A stretch of 64,000 nucleotides of DNA, from the NCBI RefSeq assembly GCF_011927695.1, contig NZ_JAATJE010000001.1:1674001-1738000 (forward strand). Direction: 5' to 3'. The notes beneath the pieces were generated by a model. The model made no database searches, had not been told where the DNA came from, and saw nothing but the letters and a program-made list of their open reading frames with translations. Source of the stretch: Sphingomonas jejuensis. GTDB taxonomy: Bacteria; Pseudomonadota; Alphaproteobacteria; Sphingomonadales; Sphingomonadaceae. Both the position numbers and the translations under genes were made by a program. Below are positions 63,712 through 64,000 of this stretch, piece after piece; position 1 is the stretch's first letter, and the number at the start of each line of letters is the position of its first letter.

Positions 63712-64000
63712 ATGCTGCGCCGCCTTTTCTGCTTCATGGCGCTGTTGGCGGCGTTCGGCGCTGCGCCGGCCCAGGCCGAGGCGACCGATCCCGCCGTTCG
63801 CTACTATGTGGAGCTTGTCCTGAACGGCGTCGCGACGGGGACCATCCTGCCGCTGGTGCGGGACGGCGACCGCCTGATCGTCGATGCGGCCGATCTTCGC
63901 TCCGCCCGGGTCTCGGTCGACGGCGATGGGCCGATCGACCTGCACAGCATCGTCGGCACGACCGCCACCTATGACGGGCCGCGACAGCGATTGATGCTGG
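63712..64000 (+). CDS. Fimbrial outer-membrane usher (CsuD-like), N-terminal fragment
   Basis: The first 96 residues only, cut by the window edge. A signal peptide (MLRRLFCFMALLAAFGAAPAQA) is followed by the usher N-terminal domain (YYVELVLNGVATGTILPLV). The order subunits-chaperone-usher supports the call. Ushers are normally about 800 residues. Confidence 0.82.
   Translation, partial: MLRRLFCFMALLAAFGAAPAQAEATDPAVRYYVELVLNGVATGTILPLVRDGDRLIVDAADLRSARVSVDGDGPIDLHSIVGTTATYDGPRQRLML

Overview
The window is high-GC DNA from an alphaproteobacterium, almost certainly a sphingomonad (Sphingomonas or a close relative). The clearest marker is a serine palmitoyltransferase whose key residues fall at the same numbers as in the Sphingomonas paucimobilis enzyme (His159, Asp231, His234, Lys265). 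A CarD regulator, a class I PHA synthase, a TonB-dependent siderophore receptor and Csu-type pilus genes fit the same group. No insertion sequence, prophage, integrase or CRISPR array was seen.

Layout. 1-2.8 kb: a molybdate ABC transporter (modC cut by the window edge, modB, modA) and a CysQ phosphatase, all on the minus strand. 2.9-14.9 kb: Obg GTPase, then a sphingolipid region. This holds a CerR-like reductase, an acyl carrier protein, a small DUF4287 protein, spt, a hybrid histidine kinase, a degenerate diacylglycerol-kinase-like protein, a DUF2141 protein, LptF and LptG, a fatty acid hydroxylase, a DUF2093 protein and a GNAT-type acyltransferase that is probably the bacterial ceramide synthase. 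14.9-22 kb: a secreted unknown, a TonB-like protein, XthA, ErpA, a PmtA-like methyltransferase, an MFS transporter and a Cdc48-type AAA ATPase with a probable small RNA upstream. 22-36.5 kb: mostly housekeeping genes (LysR regulator, peptidyl-prolyl isomerase, MgtE, DUF1489, two GIN-domain proteins, CarD, FdxA, S4 protein, SUV3-like helicase, M23 peptidase, PhaC, aminotransferase).

36.5-48.3 kb is more accessory: small membrane and lipoproteins, a lipoprotein amidase, a phospholipase D, a three-gene ABC/HlyD/TolC exporter whose ATPase domain has lost all its catalytic motifs, and a frameshifted MHYT-GAF-PAS histidine kinase. 48.3-55.4 kb holds tRNA-Glu, recJ, a second TonB-like gene, glpX, a soluble mini-chemoreceptor, hom and a 2OG-Fe(II) oxygenase. 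55.5-64 kb holds two lipoproteins, a terminated leader with an 18-codon ORF preceded by a full-length anti-16S Shine-Dalgarno sequence, a siderophore receptor with a PepSY protein, the UV endonuclease UvsE, and the start of a Csu-type chaperone-usher operon running off the right edge.

How the genes work together. Spt, ACP, the GNAT acyltransferase and the CerR-like reductase could together make dihydroceramide. The hydroxylase may modify the lipid, and the LptF/LptG pair between them invites the idea that glycosphingolipid export is genetically linked to synthesis. Gene starts were chosen from Shine-Dalgarno spacing, overlaps and family N-termini; where the choice is open the entry says so.
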